A DNA stretch of 64,000 nt from Gemmatimonadota bacterium (GCA_026706635.1 JAPOYJ010000011.1:88627-152626), one strand, 5' to 3'; numbered from the stretch's first letter, positions 8,313-17,145 are shown. Notes: generated by a model not told the origin, from the letters alone. Translations and numbers: made by a program.

Positions 8313-8346
8313 CCGAGTCGGGCCGAGCGGAGCTGTCTCGGCACAT

Positions 8347-11127
8347 TCAAAACCGGAACTCGGCGCCAATGAAGGGGAAAAGCGGAATCTGTCGCCGATA
8401 ATGGAAGTGGGACGGAGTTAGGGGACAGCCGAGGGTGCAGTATATGGGCCCTATCTCCCATCCGACGACGTTATGCCGGTTCAGGAGGTTGGCAACGGTC
8501 AGGTACGGCACGATGGTTCCCCCGCCGAGCCACTGCACTTCGATGGCACGGCGCCAGCCCACATCGATCCGGGCGTAGTGCGGGAGCCTAGCGGAGTTGT
8601 ATTTGGCAATTAGGAATACGGCTCGAGTTCCGCCGTCAAATTCCCCTGGCAGGTTCGCTCCCATACCCGGAACCACTACCAGCCAAGGCGTATGCGGCTG
8701 CCCCGATCCCAGGACAACCCGGGCCGACCAGGAGGATGCACCGCGCCTGAAGGATGATGCCACCTCGAATTCGTGCTCGCGGTGGAAGCGGGGTGTGTAG
8801 GTGCGGGAGCCCACGGTCCGGGATGCGCGGGCCCAGCGATAGCTGCCCAGGAGCGAGAGCCCCCGATCGTCGATCCAGCTCCACGTCGCCTCGATCCCGC
8901 GAGCGGTCCCAGTGGCCTGCTTCCACAGGGAGGGGTCCACGAGCACCGTGCCCGCGCCGGGGTGCGGTTCCAGGGCTGGTAGCCTGAGGTGGTCCAGGTG
9001 GCGCGTGTAGGCGTCCAGGCGGACCCGCAGCTTCCCCCGGACGCCCTCCCACCCTGCCGCGAGCTCGGTGCTGCGCGGAACCGGTGCCTCCCCGACGGGA
9101 AGGAGGAGGTCGTAGGCTACCATGCTCGCGAGGAGCGTCTCCTCGTTGCGCAGCGAGGCGAGCTCCTGGTACGAGCGGGACCCCGAGACTCGCGCGCTCC
9201 ACCAGGACGCCGCGTAGCTCAGCTCGCCGAACGGAGCGAAGGTGTTCGCGAGTCCCTGGAAGCGGTCGACGCGCACCCCGCCCCGGGCCGAGAACCCGCC
9301 CCGCAGCGGCACCGCAACGCTCGAGTACGCGGCCAGCCGCCAGCTGACGGCACTAACGGCGAGCTGCGGGAGAACGCCCTCGAAGCCGCGGCTGTAGGAC
9401 ACGAGGTTGTAGGCATGGTCTCCCTGGAAGCGCGTCGCCTGCGCACCCGCCGCGATGGCACCGCCGCCCGCGTGCCATGCAGCCCGCACGTCGGCACGTG
9501 TTTCGCTCATCGAACCTTCTCCGAGGAGGCCGGTGTCGGCTTGTTGGTAACTCCCCTGGTGTCGTCGACCGTGGGTGTTCTGGATGAGGAGGTCGCCTGC
9601 GAACCGGCTGTGTCCCAGATTGGCATCGATGATCGCACCCCCTCCGACCCGGCCGCGGTAGTGGGCCGAGAAGGCAGTGGCCGCCAAGGTGAGTGACCGC
9701 CTATGTACGTATCCGGTTACTTCCTGGGGGTAGTTGATCGATTCGGAGTTGAGGTGGCCGCTTACCGAGAATCGGCGGACTCCGCCCAGGTCTTTGGTGG
9801 CCTTGGCGTGCAGATCATGAAAGGAATAGGACGGCAGATAGTCGCGGTGGAGCCCCTTGTCGAGCCTCGCGTCGCCATGCTCCCTAGGGAGCTGGCCTAG
9901 CAAGGCACCGGGGTGGGTGCGCCGGGCGCCGACCAGGTAGGACGCGCTCCCGCCGATCGGCCCTTCGACGGAGAACCGGGTCGAGGCCAGACCCAGGGAG
10001 CCGGCGGTGTGCCTCCGGTCGCGGGAGCCGTCCCGGGTTGCGATGTCGACGGCACCAGAGAGCGACCCGATAGCGAGCTGGTCCGCACCCGGCCCCGCCA
10101 GCACCGTCGCCCTCCTGACGACCTCCGGGTTGATCGCGGAGATGAAGCCCCCGAAGTGGAAGGGCTTGAAGAGCCGGACACCGTCGAGGAGAACGGGCGT
10201 GCCGTGGCGGGAGCCGCCGCGAAGGTAGGGGAGAGAGGTGAAGTCGGAGGGAGCCGACATGGAGGGCGAGGACGCGGTTGCACGCCCCACGTCGGTGTCC
10301 AGCATCGCCGGAAGGCTCCGGAGGAGTGCGGTATCGATGACGAAGCCGTCGCGGAACGAAGGGAGCGGGTCCCCCGGGCGGCCGCCGCCGAGTACATCGA
10401 GAGCTTCGAGCCCGATCGGCGAGGGACGCAGCAGTGCGCGTACCGGCTCGGCGGGGAGCGCGTTGTAGGTGCGGGTCCAGCCGTAGCCCAGCGTTCGCAC
10501 CTCGACCCGCACCGGCTCGGAAGCCGGGACCGCTGGCACGACGAATGCGCCGTAGCGGTCCGAGATCGCCGACGCCAGGACCGTATCGCGACTGGCCGGC
10601 GTCACGGTTACCCGGGCGAAGGCCACTGGCTCCAGGTGGACGCTGTCACGCACCACGCCGGTCAGGGTCGCCACGGCGGAGATCCCGCTCGGGACGTCCC
10701 AGTACCCGCCGGGGAGCTCCGGTACCCGCCTGGGAACCACCACGACCTGAGACCCGAGCTCCACATAGCCCAGGTCGGTGCCCGCGAGGAGCTGGTCGAG
10801 GGCGCGGGCGGTGCTCAGCGCCGTGCAGTCGCAGTCGACGCGGTGGCCTTCGGGCAGCAGAGTAGGGCTGAATGCGATCGAGAGGCGGGAGCGCTCGGCG
10901 AGCCGGATGAGGGCGTCGGCGAGGGGCAGCCGACTCACCGCGAGGCGGGCTGGCGAGGCGAGGAGCGAGCCGGGTTCGGGATCGACGCCGACCTGGCCGC
11001 GCAGAAGCGCAACCTGCCGGGGCTCCTGCGCCGCAAGGGCGGCCGGGAGGAGAAGGGCGGGAATGCCGCAGGCAATGCGCCGCGTGAGGAGAATCGGACG
11101 TCGTTTCTTTTCTAGTAATTTACACAT
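8347..11127 (-). CDS. TonB-dependent receptor with STN and carboxypeptidase-like domains (copy 2)
   Basis: A 926-residue outer-membrane receptor. After a signal peptide ending ALAAQ comes a secretin/TonB short N-terminal (STN) domain (ALIRLAERSRLSIAFSPTLL), used to signal to a FecR anti-sigma factor. A carboxypeptidase-regulatory-like Ig domain (LTGVVRDSVHLEPVAFARV), a plug (LRGGSRHGTPVLLDGVRLF...GPGADQLAIGSLSGAVDI) and a C-terminal beta-barrel ending FIGAEFRF complete it. It imports an unknown ligand using TonB energy. Near-identical to the copy at 12210 across the N-terminal half and plug but divergent in several barrel loops. Its first ten codons are unusually AT-rich compared with the other copy. 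Confidence 0.88.
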   Translation of the reverse strand: MCKLLEKKRRPILLTRRIACGIPALLLPAALAAQEPRQVALLRGQVGVDPEPGSLLASPARLAVSRLPLADALIRLAERSRLSIAFSPTLLPEGHRVDCDCTALSTARALDQLLAGTDLGYVELGSQVVVVPRRVPELPGGYWDVPSGISAVATLTGVVRDSVHLEPVAFARVTVTPASRDTVLASAISDRYGAFVVPAVPASEPVRVEVRTLGYGWTRTYNALPAEPVRALLRPSPIGLEALDVLGGGRPGDPLPSFRDGFVIDTALLRSLPAMLDTDVGRATASSPSMSAPSDFTSLPYLRGGSRHGTPVLLDGVRLFKPFHFGGFISAINPEVVRRATVLAGPGADQLAIGSLSGAVDIATRDGSRDRRHTAGSLGLASTRFSVEGPIGGSASYLVGARRTHPGALLGQLPREHGDARLDKGLHRDYLPSYSFHDLHAKATKDLGGVRRFSVSGHLNSESINYPQEVTGYVHRRSLTLAATAFSAHYRGRVGGGAIIDANLGHSRFAGDLLIQNTHGRRHQGSYQQADTGLLGEGSMSETRADVRAAWHAGGGAIAAGAQATRFQGDHAYNLVSYSRGFEGVLPQLAVSAVSWRLAAYSSVAVPLRGGFSARGGVRVDRFQGLANTFAPFGELSYAASWWSARVSGSRSYQELASLRNEETLLASMVAYDLLLPVGEAPVPRSTELAAGWEGVRGKLRVRLDAYTRHLDHLRLPALEPHPGAGTVLVDPSLWKQATGTARGIEATWSWIDDRGLSLLGSYRWARASRTVGSRTYTPRFHREHEFEVASSFRRGASSWSARVVLGSGQPHTPWLVVVPGMGANLPGEFDGGTRAVFLIAKYNSARLPHYARIDVGWRRAIEVQWLGGGTIVPYLTVANLLNRHNVVGWEIGPIYCTLGCPLTPSHFHYRRQIPLFPFIGAEFRF

Positions 11128-11170
11128 GAAGCAATCCTAACTTGCATCCACGGTACACTCGCTCACGGGA

Positions 11171-11965
11171 TCACGGATCGGATGCGACCGCCACCTCCAC
11201 CCACCGCGTGGGTGCCGAAATGCCGTCGAAGTAGCCGTATGCTCCGTTGCCCTCGATGCCGAAGCTCGGCCATGGAGGCTCCAGGGCGGGACCCACGTGC
11301 CTGAGCCAGCTGGTGTAGCTCGGGCCGAGAGCTTGTAGTCGCAGTCGCAAGCCCCTGAGCGAGATCTCTCCTTTCTCGTACCGCAAGTCGATCGAGTCGC
11401 CAAGCTCCCATAGTCTTCGCCCACGTACTCGCTCACCCTCATGTTCGAACGTCGACTCCAGGAACAGCGCAGCGGTCGCCGAGTCGACCTGGTACTCGAG
11501 GGGAACGAGCACAAACCCCGCTGTGTCGTCCGGCAAGTGGATCCACAAGGTGTCGCCCGCCGGATTCTCGATGCTCGGAATTGCCGGCACCGTCGCTTCA
11601 CCGGAGAACGAACCCAGGGGCGTTGTTCCGCGGACCCGGTACCTTCCCGGCGCGACCGCCTCTGGAAGCTGCGCGCTCAGGCAGGTGCTGGCACTGTAGC
11701 GGGGTAGGGATCCGCACCCCTCCTCCGCTGGATCCGTTGCCGCGAACTCGACGGTCCAGCCCGGCCCCTCCAGGATTGCGCTGACATCGGGTGGCGCTTC
11801 TTCCCATTCCCGATGGGGATGACCCGCCACCATCTTGGCCGACCGCTCCCCGGATTCGAGGAGTAGCGAGAGCGCGACCACATCCGGGTCCAGTTCGAAT
11901 GGAAGCCTCATGAGGCACGCCGAGAGGCCCGCAGCCGCCAGGAGGGCCAACAGAGCTCGGACCAA
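11171..11965 (-). CDS. Receptor-associated lipoprotein, DUF4249-like (copy 2)
   Basis: A lipoprotein of about 264 residues paired with the TonB receptor gene downstream. Signal and lipobox LLALLAAAGLSAC, then a beta-rich domain with ALLESGERSAKMVAGHPHREW, GYRV-like turns (APGRYRVRGTTPLGSFSGEATVPAIPS) and the C-terminal motif PPWPSFGIEGNGAYGYFDGIS. Size, lipobox and pairing recall DUF4249 lipoproteins beside carboxypeptidase-like TonB receptors, suggesting a ligand-binding lid; this is inference. The open frame continues upstream to an ATG at 12142 through the repeat and the 39-bp element. The TTG at 11965 is preferred because the signal peptide starts there and the same TTG is conserved in the paralogue. 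Confidence 0.7.
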   Translation of the reverse strand: MVRALLALLAAAGLSACLMRLPFELDPDVVALSLLLESGERSAKMVAGHPHREWEEAPPDVSAILEGPGWTVEFAATDPAEEGCGSLPRYSASTCLSAQLPEAVAPGRYRVRGTTPLGSFSGEATVPAIPSIENPAGDTLWIHLPDDTAGFVLVPLEYQVDSATAALFLESTFEHEGERVRGRRLWELGDSIDLRYEKGEISLRGLRLRLQALGPSYTSWLRHVGPALEPPWPSFGIEGNGAYGYFDGISAPTRWVEVAVASDP

Positions 11966-11989
11966 TACGTGCGAGCGCCGATAGCGGGC

Positions 11990-12046
11990 GGTCCAGCGCG
12001 GATGCAGCGCCCCTCGAATGCCGGGGGAGGTTTGTCCACGGGCTGC
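11990..12046. repeat. CTAG-family dispersed repeat (right-half copy)
   Basis: About 57 bases identical to the right half of the element at 24878-25055, including GGATGCAGCGCCCCTCGAA and GGTTTGTCCACGGGCTGC. Terminal CTAG is altered to CCCG. It lies between the 39-bp element B and the lipoprotein start. Confidence 0.7.
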
Positions 12047-12123
12047 CCGGGGCGGCTGCCCGACCGAGGATTCTGTCGACAGATCCGCCCGAGACGCACC
12101 CGGGATCGCGGAACAAGTCACAT

Positions 12124-12162
12124 TGTAAACGCCAGTTGTCATTCTGTAATCTCCGATTTACA
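12124..12162. promoter_or_regulatory. 39-bp tandem-dyad element B
   Basis: TGTAAACGCCAGTTGTCA, TTC, TGTAATCTCCGATTTACA. Upstream of lipoprotein copy 2 on the minus strand and 48 bp past the end of receptor copy 1. Nearly identical to elements A and C because the whole module is duplicated. It contains TTACAG-N16-TACAAT in the minus direction. Confidence 0.75.
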
Positions 12163-12209
12163 CCAAGTCGACCGAGCGGAGCTGTCTCCGCAGGCGCGTT
12201 CAATAGCGT

Positions 12210-15119
12210 TCAAAACCGGAACTCCACACCGATGAAGGGAGTCAACGGCAGCTGTCGTTGATAGGAAGACCTGGGGACCGGGTCCTCGGGTTGCGGCACC
12301 GGGGGTTGCCAGCCCTGATTGTGCGGCCGGGCACGCCATTCCCAGATGGTGTTGTACTTCGGTGAACCGACCACATTGCGCCGGTTGAGGAGATTTGCCA
12401 CGGTGACGTAGGGGATCAGCGACCCGCTGACCAGCCATGACACATCAATCTCGCGGCGCCAACCCACGTCGATCCGGGCTAGGTGCGGCAGCCTTGCGGA
12501 GTTGTATTGGCCCCCGAGGAGCACGGCTCGGGTGCCATGGGCAGGCACGCTCCGACCCGGAACTATGGCCAGCAACGGTGTATGGGGCTGACCCGAGCCC
12601 AGTACAGCCCGGGCCGACCAGGTGTGCGCACCGCGCCTGAAGGAGCCTCCCACCTCGAATTCGTGCTCGCGGTGGAGGCGGGGTGGGTAGGTGCGGGTGC
12701 CCACGGTCCGGGATGCGCGGGCCCAGCGATAGCTCCCCAGGAGTGAGAGCCCTCGATCGTCGATCCAGCTCCACGTCGCCTCGATCCCGCGAGCGGTCCC
12801 GGTGGCCTGTTTCCAAAGGGAAGGGTCCACGAGCACCGTCCCCGCGCCGGGGTTCGGTTCCGGAGCTGGCACCCTGAGGTGGTCCAGGGAGCGCGTGTAG
12901 GCGTCGAGGCGGACCCGCAGCTTCCCCCGGATGCCCTCCCACCCTACGGAGAGCTCGGTGCTGCGCGGAACCGGTGCCTCGCCTACTGGCAAGAGAAGGT
13001 CGTAGGCGACCATGCTCGCAAGGAGCACCTCCTCGTTGCGAAGCGAGGCAAGCTCCTGATGCGAGCGCGACCCCGAGACTCGCGCGCTCCACCAGGACCC
13101 CGCGTAGCTCAGCTCGGCGAACGGAGCAAAGGTGGTGGCGAGTCCCTGGAACCGGTCGATGCGCACCCCGCCGCGGGTCGCGAATCCGCCCCGCAGCGGT
13201 GCCGCGACGCTCGAGTAGGCGGCGAGCCGCCAGCGGTCGTCACTCAGGGCGAGCTCCGGGAGGAAATCGGCGACCCCATGTGCGACCGAAGGGCCCCACG
13301 CATGTGCTACCGAAGGACCCCACGACCATCTATCGAACGACCATCTATCGAAGGTCAAGCCAGCTGCGGGGCTGCTGGTGTGGTCTACATGGAAGCGAAT
13401 AGCCTGCGCACCCGACATTATTGCGGCGGCACCCGTGTGCCATGTAAGCCGCACGTCGGCACGTGTCTCGCTCATCGAGCCTCCTCCGACCAGCCGGTAG
13501 TCCATCAACTTGCTTTGCATGCGCAAGTCGCTGGCGAATCGGCTCTGTCCCAGATTGGCGTCTATGATCGCGCCCGCCCAGAGCCGGTCGCGGTAGTGGG
13601 CCGAGAAGGCGGTGCTGCCTAGGGTTGCCGCGACTTCCTCGGCCAGATAGCGACTCAGCGACTCGGAGTTTAGGTGGCCGCTCGCCGAGAATCGGCGGAT
13701 ACCGCCCAGGTCGATGGTGACCTTGGCGTGCAGATCATGAAAGGAATAGGACGGCAGCACGTCGGAGAAGAGGTACCTGCTGCCCGCAATGCTGCTCGCA
13801 AGCTCTGCATGCGTCTGCGCGGGGGGCCACCCGGGACCAGCTTCATGCTTCTTCGCGAGCCAGCCGGACAGGAAGGGTTGGGTGCGCCGGGCGCCGACCA
13901 GGTAGGACGCTCTCGTGCCAACCGGCCCTTCAACGGAGAACCGGGCCGAGACGAGACCCAGCGAGCCGGCGGTGCGCCTCCGGTCGCGGGAGCCGTCCCG
14001 GGTGGCGATGTCGATGGCGCCGGAGAGCGACCCGATGGCGAGCTGGTCCGCACCCGGCCCCGCCAGGACCGTCGCGCTCTTGACGACCTCCGGGTTGATC
14101 GCGGAGATGAAGCCCCCGAAGTGGAAGGGCTTGAAGAGCCGGACACCGTCGAGGAGAACGGGCGTGCCGTGGCGGGAGCCGCCGCGAAGGTAGGGGAGAG
14201 AGGTGAAGTCGGAGGGAGCCGACATGGAGGGCGAGGACGCGGTTGCGCGCCCCACGTCGGTGTCCAGCATCGCGGGGAGGCTCCGGAGGAGGGCGGTATC
14301 GACGACGAAGCCGTCGCGGAACGAGGGGAGCGGGTTCCCCGGGCGGCCGCTTCCGAGCACGTCGAGAGCTTCGAGCCCGATCGGCGAGGGCCTCAGCAGC
14401 GCGCGCACCGGCTTGGCGGGGAGCGCGTTGTAGATGACGGTCCAGGCGTAGCCGAGCGTTCGCACCTCAACCCGCACCGGCTCGAAAGCGGGGAGTGCCG
14501 GCACAACGAATGCGCCGTAGCGGTCCGAGACCGCCGACGCCAGGGTCTTTTCGCCACCGACCGGGGTCACAGTTACCCGGGCGAAGGCCACTGGCTCCAG
14601 GTGGACGCTGTCGCGGACCACGCCGGTGAGCGTAGCCACGGCGGAGATCCCGCCCGGGATCTCCCAGTACGCGCCGGGGACCTCAGGTGCCTGCCTGGGA
14701 ACCACTACGACCTGCGACCCCAGCTCCACGTAGCCCAGGTCGGTTCCCGCGAGGAGCTGGTCGAGGGCGCGGGCGGTGCTCAGCGCCGTGCAGTCGCAGT
14801 CGACGCGGTGGCCTTCGGGCAGGAGGGTGGGGCTGAATGCGATCTGGAGGCGGGAGCGCTTGGCGAGGCGGGTGAGGGCGTCGGCGAGGGGAAGCCGACT
14901 CACCGCGAGGCGGGCCGGCGCGGCGAGGAGCGAGCCTGGCTCGGGATCGACGCCGACCTGGCCGCGCAGGAGCGCCACCTGCCGGGTTTCCTGCGCCGCG
15001 AGGGTGGCCGGGAGGAGAAGGACCGCGAGCCCAGACGCAACCCCGCGTGTGCGCGGAACCAAGCTGGCAGCGCGGCGTGAGAGGGCGACGCCGCGGCGGG
15101 CGGGACCGCGAAGCCGCAT
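12210..15119 (-). CDS. TonB-dependent receptor with STN and carboxypeptidase-like domains (copy 1)
   Basis: A 969-residue outer-membrane receptor with the same architecture as the gene at 8347: signal peptide (LAVLLLPATLAAQ), STN domain (LTRLAKRSRLQIAFSPTLL), carboxypeptidase-like domain, plug (SLPYLRGGSRHGTPVLLDG) and barrel ending FIGVEFRF. ATG 15119 is chosen: it follows the lipoprotein stop by two bases, and the longer open frame overlaps that gene. Compared with copy 2 it has an extra plug/barrel segment around SGWLAKKHEAGPGWPPAQ and a loop containing duplicated RWSFDRWSWGPSVAHAWGPS. It forms an operon with the lipoprotein, FecR and sigma genes upstream, consistent with surface signalling. 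Confidence 0.88.
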   Translation of the reverse strand: MRLRGPARRGVALSRRAASLVPRTRGVASGLAVLLLPATLAAQETRQVALLRGQVGVDPEPGSLLAAPARLAVSRLPLADALTRLAKRSRLQIAFSPTLLPEGHRVDCDCTALSTARALDQLLAGTDLGYVELGSQVVVVPRQAPEVPGAYWEIPGGISAVATLTGVVRDSVHLEPVAFARVTVTPVGGEKTLASAVSDRYGAFVVPALPAFEPVRVEVRTLGYAWTVIYNALPAKPVRALLRPSPIGLEALDVLGSGRPGNPLPSFRDGFVVDTALLRSLPAMLDTDVGRATASSPSMSAPSDFTSLPYLRGGSRHGTPVLLDGVRLFKPFHFGGFISAINPEVVKSATVLAGPGADQLAIGSLSGAIDIATRDGSRDRRRTAGSLGLVSARFSVEGPVGTRASYLVGARRTQPFLSGWLAKKHEAGPGWPPAQTHAELASSIAGSRYLFSDVLPSYSFHDLHAKVTIDLGGIRRFSASGHLNSESLSRYLAEEVAATLGSTAFSAHYRDRLWAGAIIDANLGQSRFASDLRMQSKLMDYRLVGGGSMSETRADVRLTWHTGAAAIMSGAQAIRFHVDHTSSPAAGLTFDRWSFDRWSWGPSVAHAWGPSVAHGVADFLPELALSDDRWRLAAYSSVAAPLRGGFATRGGVRIDRFQGLATTFAPFAELSYAGSWWSARVSGSRSHQELASLRNEEVLLASMVAYDLLLPVGEAPVPRSTELSVGWEGIRGKLRVRLDAYTRSLDHLRVPAPEPNPGAGTVLVDPSLWKQATGTARGIEATWSWIDDRGLSLLGSYRWARASRTVGTRTYPPRLHREHEFEVGGSFRRGAHTWSARAVLGSGQPHTPLLAIVPGRSVPAHGTRAVLLGGQYNSARLPHLARIDVGWRREIDVSWLVSGSLIPYVTVANLLNRRNVVGSPKYNTIWEWRARPHNQGWQPPVPQPEDPVPRSSYQRQLPLTPFIGVEFRF
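13270..13360 (-). repeat. Short tandem duplications inside a receptor loop
   Basis: Two adjacent micro-duplications: a block of about 24 bp containing ACCGAAGG-CCCCACG repeated twice, and ACCATCTATCGA repeated twice. They encode duplicated WGPSVAH and FDRWS units in a predicted extracellular loop absent from the paralogue at 8347. All are in frame. Confidence 0.65.
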
Positions 15120-15121
15120 CC

Positions 15122-15913
15122 TCACTGTGGGTCGCCCACGATGTGAACCCGCCGCGAGCGTGGCGAGATGCCGTCGAAGTACCCGTACACCCCTTCGCCC
15201 TCGATTCCGAAGCTCGGCCATGGAGGCAGGAGCAGCTCGCCGCCCGTGCGCCTGAACCAGGCAGTGTAGCTATGGCCGAGGGCCCGAGCCCACAGGTCGG
15301 TGGCAAGGTCCCGGTCAAGCCAAGGGTATTCCCAAGGGACGGAGTCCCCAAGCTCGGAGAAAAACGACCGCGTCGGAGCCCATGGGGGGCCAACAACGAT
15401 GTCCAGCAGCAGCGCAGCGGTCGCCGAGTCGACTTGGTAGTCAAGTGAATCAAGTGGAATGAAGACCAGATCCGCGGCGGCTGGCACAGGGACCCGCAGG
15501 GTCTCCACACCCGGACTCGGCATCGCCGGCACCGTCGCTTCGCCGGCGAACGAACCCAAAGGGCCTGTGCCGCGGATCCGGTACACTCCCGGCGCGACTG
15601 CCTCCGGGAGCTGCGCGATCAGGCAGATGTCGCTGCCGTAGCGGACGTAGTCGAATCCGCACTCTTCCCACGTCGGAAGCGTTGCCGCGAACTCCACGGT
15701 CCAGCCTGGCCCCTCCAGGGTTGCGCCGATATCGGGTGGCGCTTCGTCCCATTCCCGATGGGGATGACGCGCCACCATCTTGGCTGTTCGCTCTCCGGAC
15801 TCGAGGAGAAGCGAGAGCACGACCACATCGGTGTCCAGGTCGTGCGGGTGGGTGAAGAGCTGGCACGCCGAAGCTACCGCCAAGACCGTCGCGGCCAGCA
15901 GCCCGCGCACCAA
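15122..15913 (-). CDS. Receptor-associated lipoprotein, DUF4249-like (copy 1)
   Basis: A lipoprotein of about 263 residues, paralogous to 11171-11965. The signal peptide ends in the lipobox ASAC. Shared blocks are LLESGERTAKMVARHPHREWDEAPPD, APGVYRIRGTGPLGSFAGEATVPAMPS and PPWPSFGIEGEGVYGYFDGIS. The stop is two bases before the receptor ATG at 15119, so the two are probably translated together. TTG 15913 and GTG 15910 are adjacent candidate starts; the open frame upstream to 16072 is a repeat plus the 39-bp element. A function as the surface ligand-binding partner of the receptor is inferred from the pairing only. Confidence 0.7.
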   Translation of the reverse strand: MVRGLLAATVLAVASACQLFTHPHDLDTDVVVLSLLLESGERTAKMVARHPHREWDEAPPDIGATLEGPGWTVEFAATLPTWEECGFDYVRYGSDICLIAQLPEAVAPGVYRIRGTGPLGSFAGEATVPAMPSPGVETLRVPVPAAADLVFIPLDSLDYQVDSATAALLLDIVVGPPWAPTRSFFSELGDSVPWEYPWLDRDLATDLWARALGHSYTAWFRRTGGELLLPPWPSFGIEGEGVYGYFDGISPRSRRVHIVGDPQ

Positions 15914-15942
15914 TGCGCGCGAGCGCCGATAGCGGCTCCGTC

Positions 15943-15979
15943 CTAGCAGTCCGGGGGAGGATTGTCCACGGGCTGCTAG
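15943..15979. repeat. CTAG-bounded palindromic repeat, compact 37-bp form
   Basis: Starts CTAGCAGTCC and ends CCACGGGCTGCTAG, an imperfect palindrome made of little more than the two termini of the 178-bp element at 24878-25055. It lies between fecR and the lipoprotein start. Confidence 0.7.
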
Positions 15980-16053
15980 GGGCGGCTGCCCGATCGAGGA
16001 TTCTGTCGACAGATCCGCCCGAGACGCACCCAGGATCGCGGAATAGGTCATAT

Positions 16054-16092
16054 TGTAAACGTTAGTTGTCATTTTGTAATCTCGAGTTTACA
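16054..16092. promoter_or_regulatory. 39-bp tandem-dyad element C
   Basis: TGTAAACGTTAGTTGTCA, TTT, TGTAATCTCGAGTTTACA. It overlaps the 3' end of fecR: the last residues of FecR (LGVNSRLQNDN) and its TAA stop are encoded within it. It contains TTACAA-N16-TACAAT pointing toward the lipoprotein gene. Confidence 0.75.
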
Positions 16093-17117
16093 CCTAGTCG
16101 CCCCCCTTCGTCGCGGCCCCGGATTCGCACCACGCCTTCGCCGATGCTGCAGCGCGCGTCGATCACGCCGCACACGACGGTCATCACCTCCTCGAGCGAC
16201 TTCGACGAGAACCACATCGTCAGCGTCCTGTCGAGGAGTGCCGGATCCGCGATCTCCACCTCGATTCCATACCGTTCGCCTATCTCCCGCATCGCCGCCG
16301 CCAGCGGGGTGTCCTGCAGGGCCAGGAAGCCGCGCATCCACCCGGCCACCTCCTCAATCGGCGGCGCGCTTGTGACCGGTCCGGGGATGCCCCGCGCCAG
16401 ACGGGTCGTCCGCCCCTCTCCGACCTCGATCTCCTGGTCCGGTCCGGCCAGCGCGACTCTGCCCTCGACCACGACGACGGCGAGCTCATCGGCGTGCGCG
16501 GAGAGGTGGAAGCGGGTTCCCAGGGCTCGCGCCGTCCCGGCTGGCGTCACCACCAGGAACGGCTGCTCCTCGTTCGTCGCGATTGCGAAGAACGCCTCCC
16601 CGTTGAGCGTGACCTGCCGTGCGAACGAACTCGGGGACTCGTCCGGGGAGGATGCATGGACGGTGGTCGCGAGGCGGCTTCCCGGACCGAGCCGGATCAC
16701 GCTGCCGTCTTCAAGGCGCACCATGGCCGTCTCGCCCGAGGCCGTGAGGAACTCCTGCGGGGCCGAAGGGCCGTGCAGGGGCGGGGGGGCGGAGTCGGCG
16801 AGGGCGCTCCAGAGGGCGAAGCCGACGGCCGCTGCGGCCGCCGCCCATCCGCCGTAGCTGAGGAACCGGATGCGTCGCGGCCTCCGGGGTGCCTGCGGCC
16901 GGAAGCTGCGGGCGCGCGCCCTGAGGATCACCTGCTCGACGGAGGGTGGAGTGCCGGGATCGATCGCCAGCTCCGCCGCCCTCCCGGCCTCGATCAGGCG
17001 GCCCATCTCCGAGAGGGTGCGGTCCGCGTCGGCGGAGCGCTTCCGCCACGCGTCGACCGACCGGTCCTCGTCATCGGTCGTCCGCCCTCGCAGGTAGCGG
17101 AAAAGCAGTTCGTCCAT
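16062..17117 (-). CDS. FecR-family anti-sigma factor
   Basis: A 351-residue inner-membrane anti-sigma factor. A cytoplasmic N-terminal helical domain (DELLFRYLRGRTTDDEDRSV) binds the ECF sigma factor, then a transmembrane helix near residue 90 (GGWAAAAAAVGFALWSAL). The periplasmic FecR domain follows (EDGSVIRLGPGSRLATT, GEAFFAIATNEEQPFLVVTPAGTARALGTRF), and then a short STN-like domain (LDRTLTMWFSSKSLEEVMTVVCGVIDARC). It would receive the signal from the STN domain of the receptors encoded downstream. It is 101 bp downstream of the sigma gene. The C-terminal tail is unusual: its last 11 residues are encoded by the 39-bp element C. Confidence 0.88.
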   Translation of the reverse strand: MDELLFRYLRGRTTDDEDRSVDAWRKRSADADRTLSEMGRLIEAGRAAELAIDPGTPPSVEQVILRARARSFRPQAPRRPRRIRFLSYGGWAAAAAAVGFALWSALADSAPPPLHGPSAPQEFLTASGETAMVRLEDGSVIRLGPGSRLATTVHASSPDESPSSFARQVTLNGEAFFAIATNEEQPFLVVTPAGTARALGTRFHLSAHADELAVVVVEGRVALAGPDQEIEVGEGRTTRLARGIPGPVTSAPPIEEVAGWMRGFLALQDTPLAAAMREIGERYGIEVEIADPALLDRTLTMWFSSKSLEEVMTVVCGVIDARCSIGEGVVRIRGRDEGGRLGVNSRLQNDN

Positions 17118-17145
17118 TCGTCTCCCACCTGATGTGCGTCGTCGT

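Noticed and set aside
11100..11130. AT-rich TGTAAATTACTAG at the start of receptor copy 2 as a tenth dyad element
   Set aside because: Only one half-site is present and the 18-3-18 layout is absent; noted as a possible relic only.
12045..12142. N-terminal extension of the lipoprotein genes (MTTxVYN... start) conserved in both copies
   Set aside because: The conservation comes from the duplicated 39-bp element and CTAG repeat. The extension would place about 59 residues before the signal peptide.
16494..17132. A 212-codon plus-strand frame antisense to fecR
   Set aside because: Low-complexity Arg/Gly/Ala product; the minus-strand FecR reading is clear.
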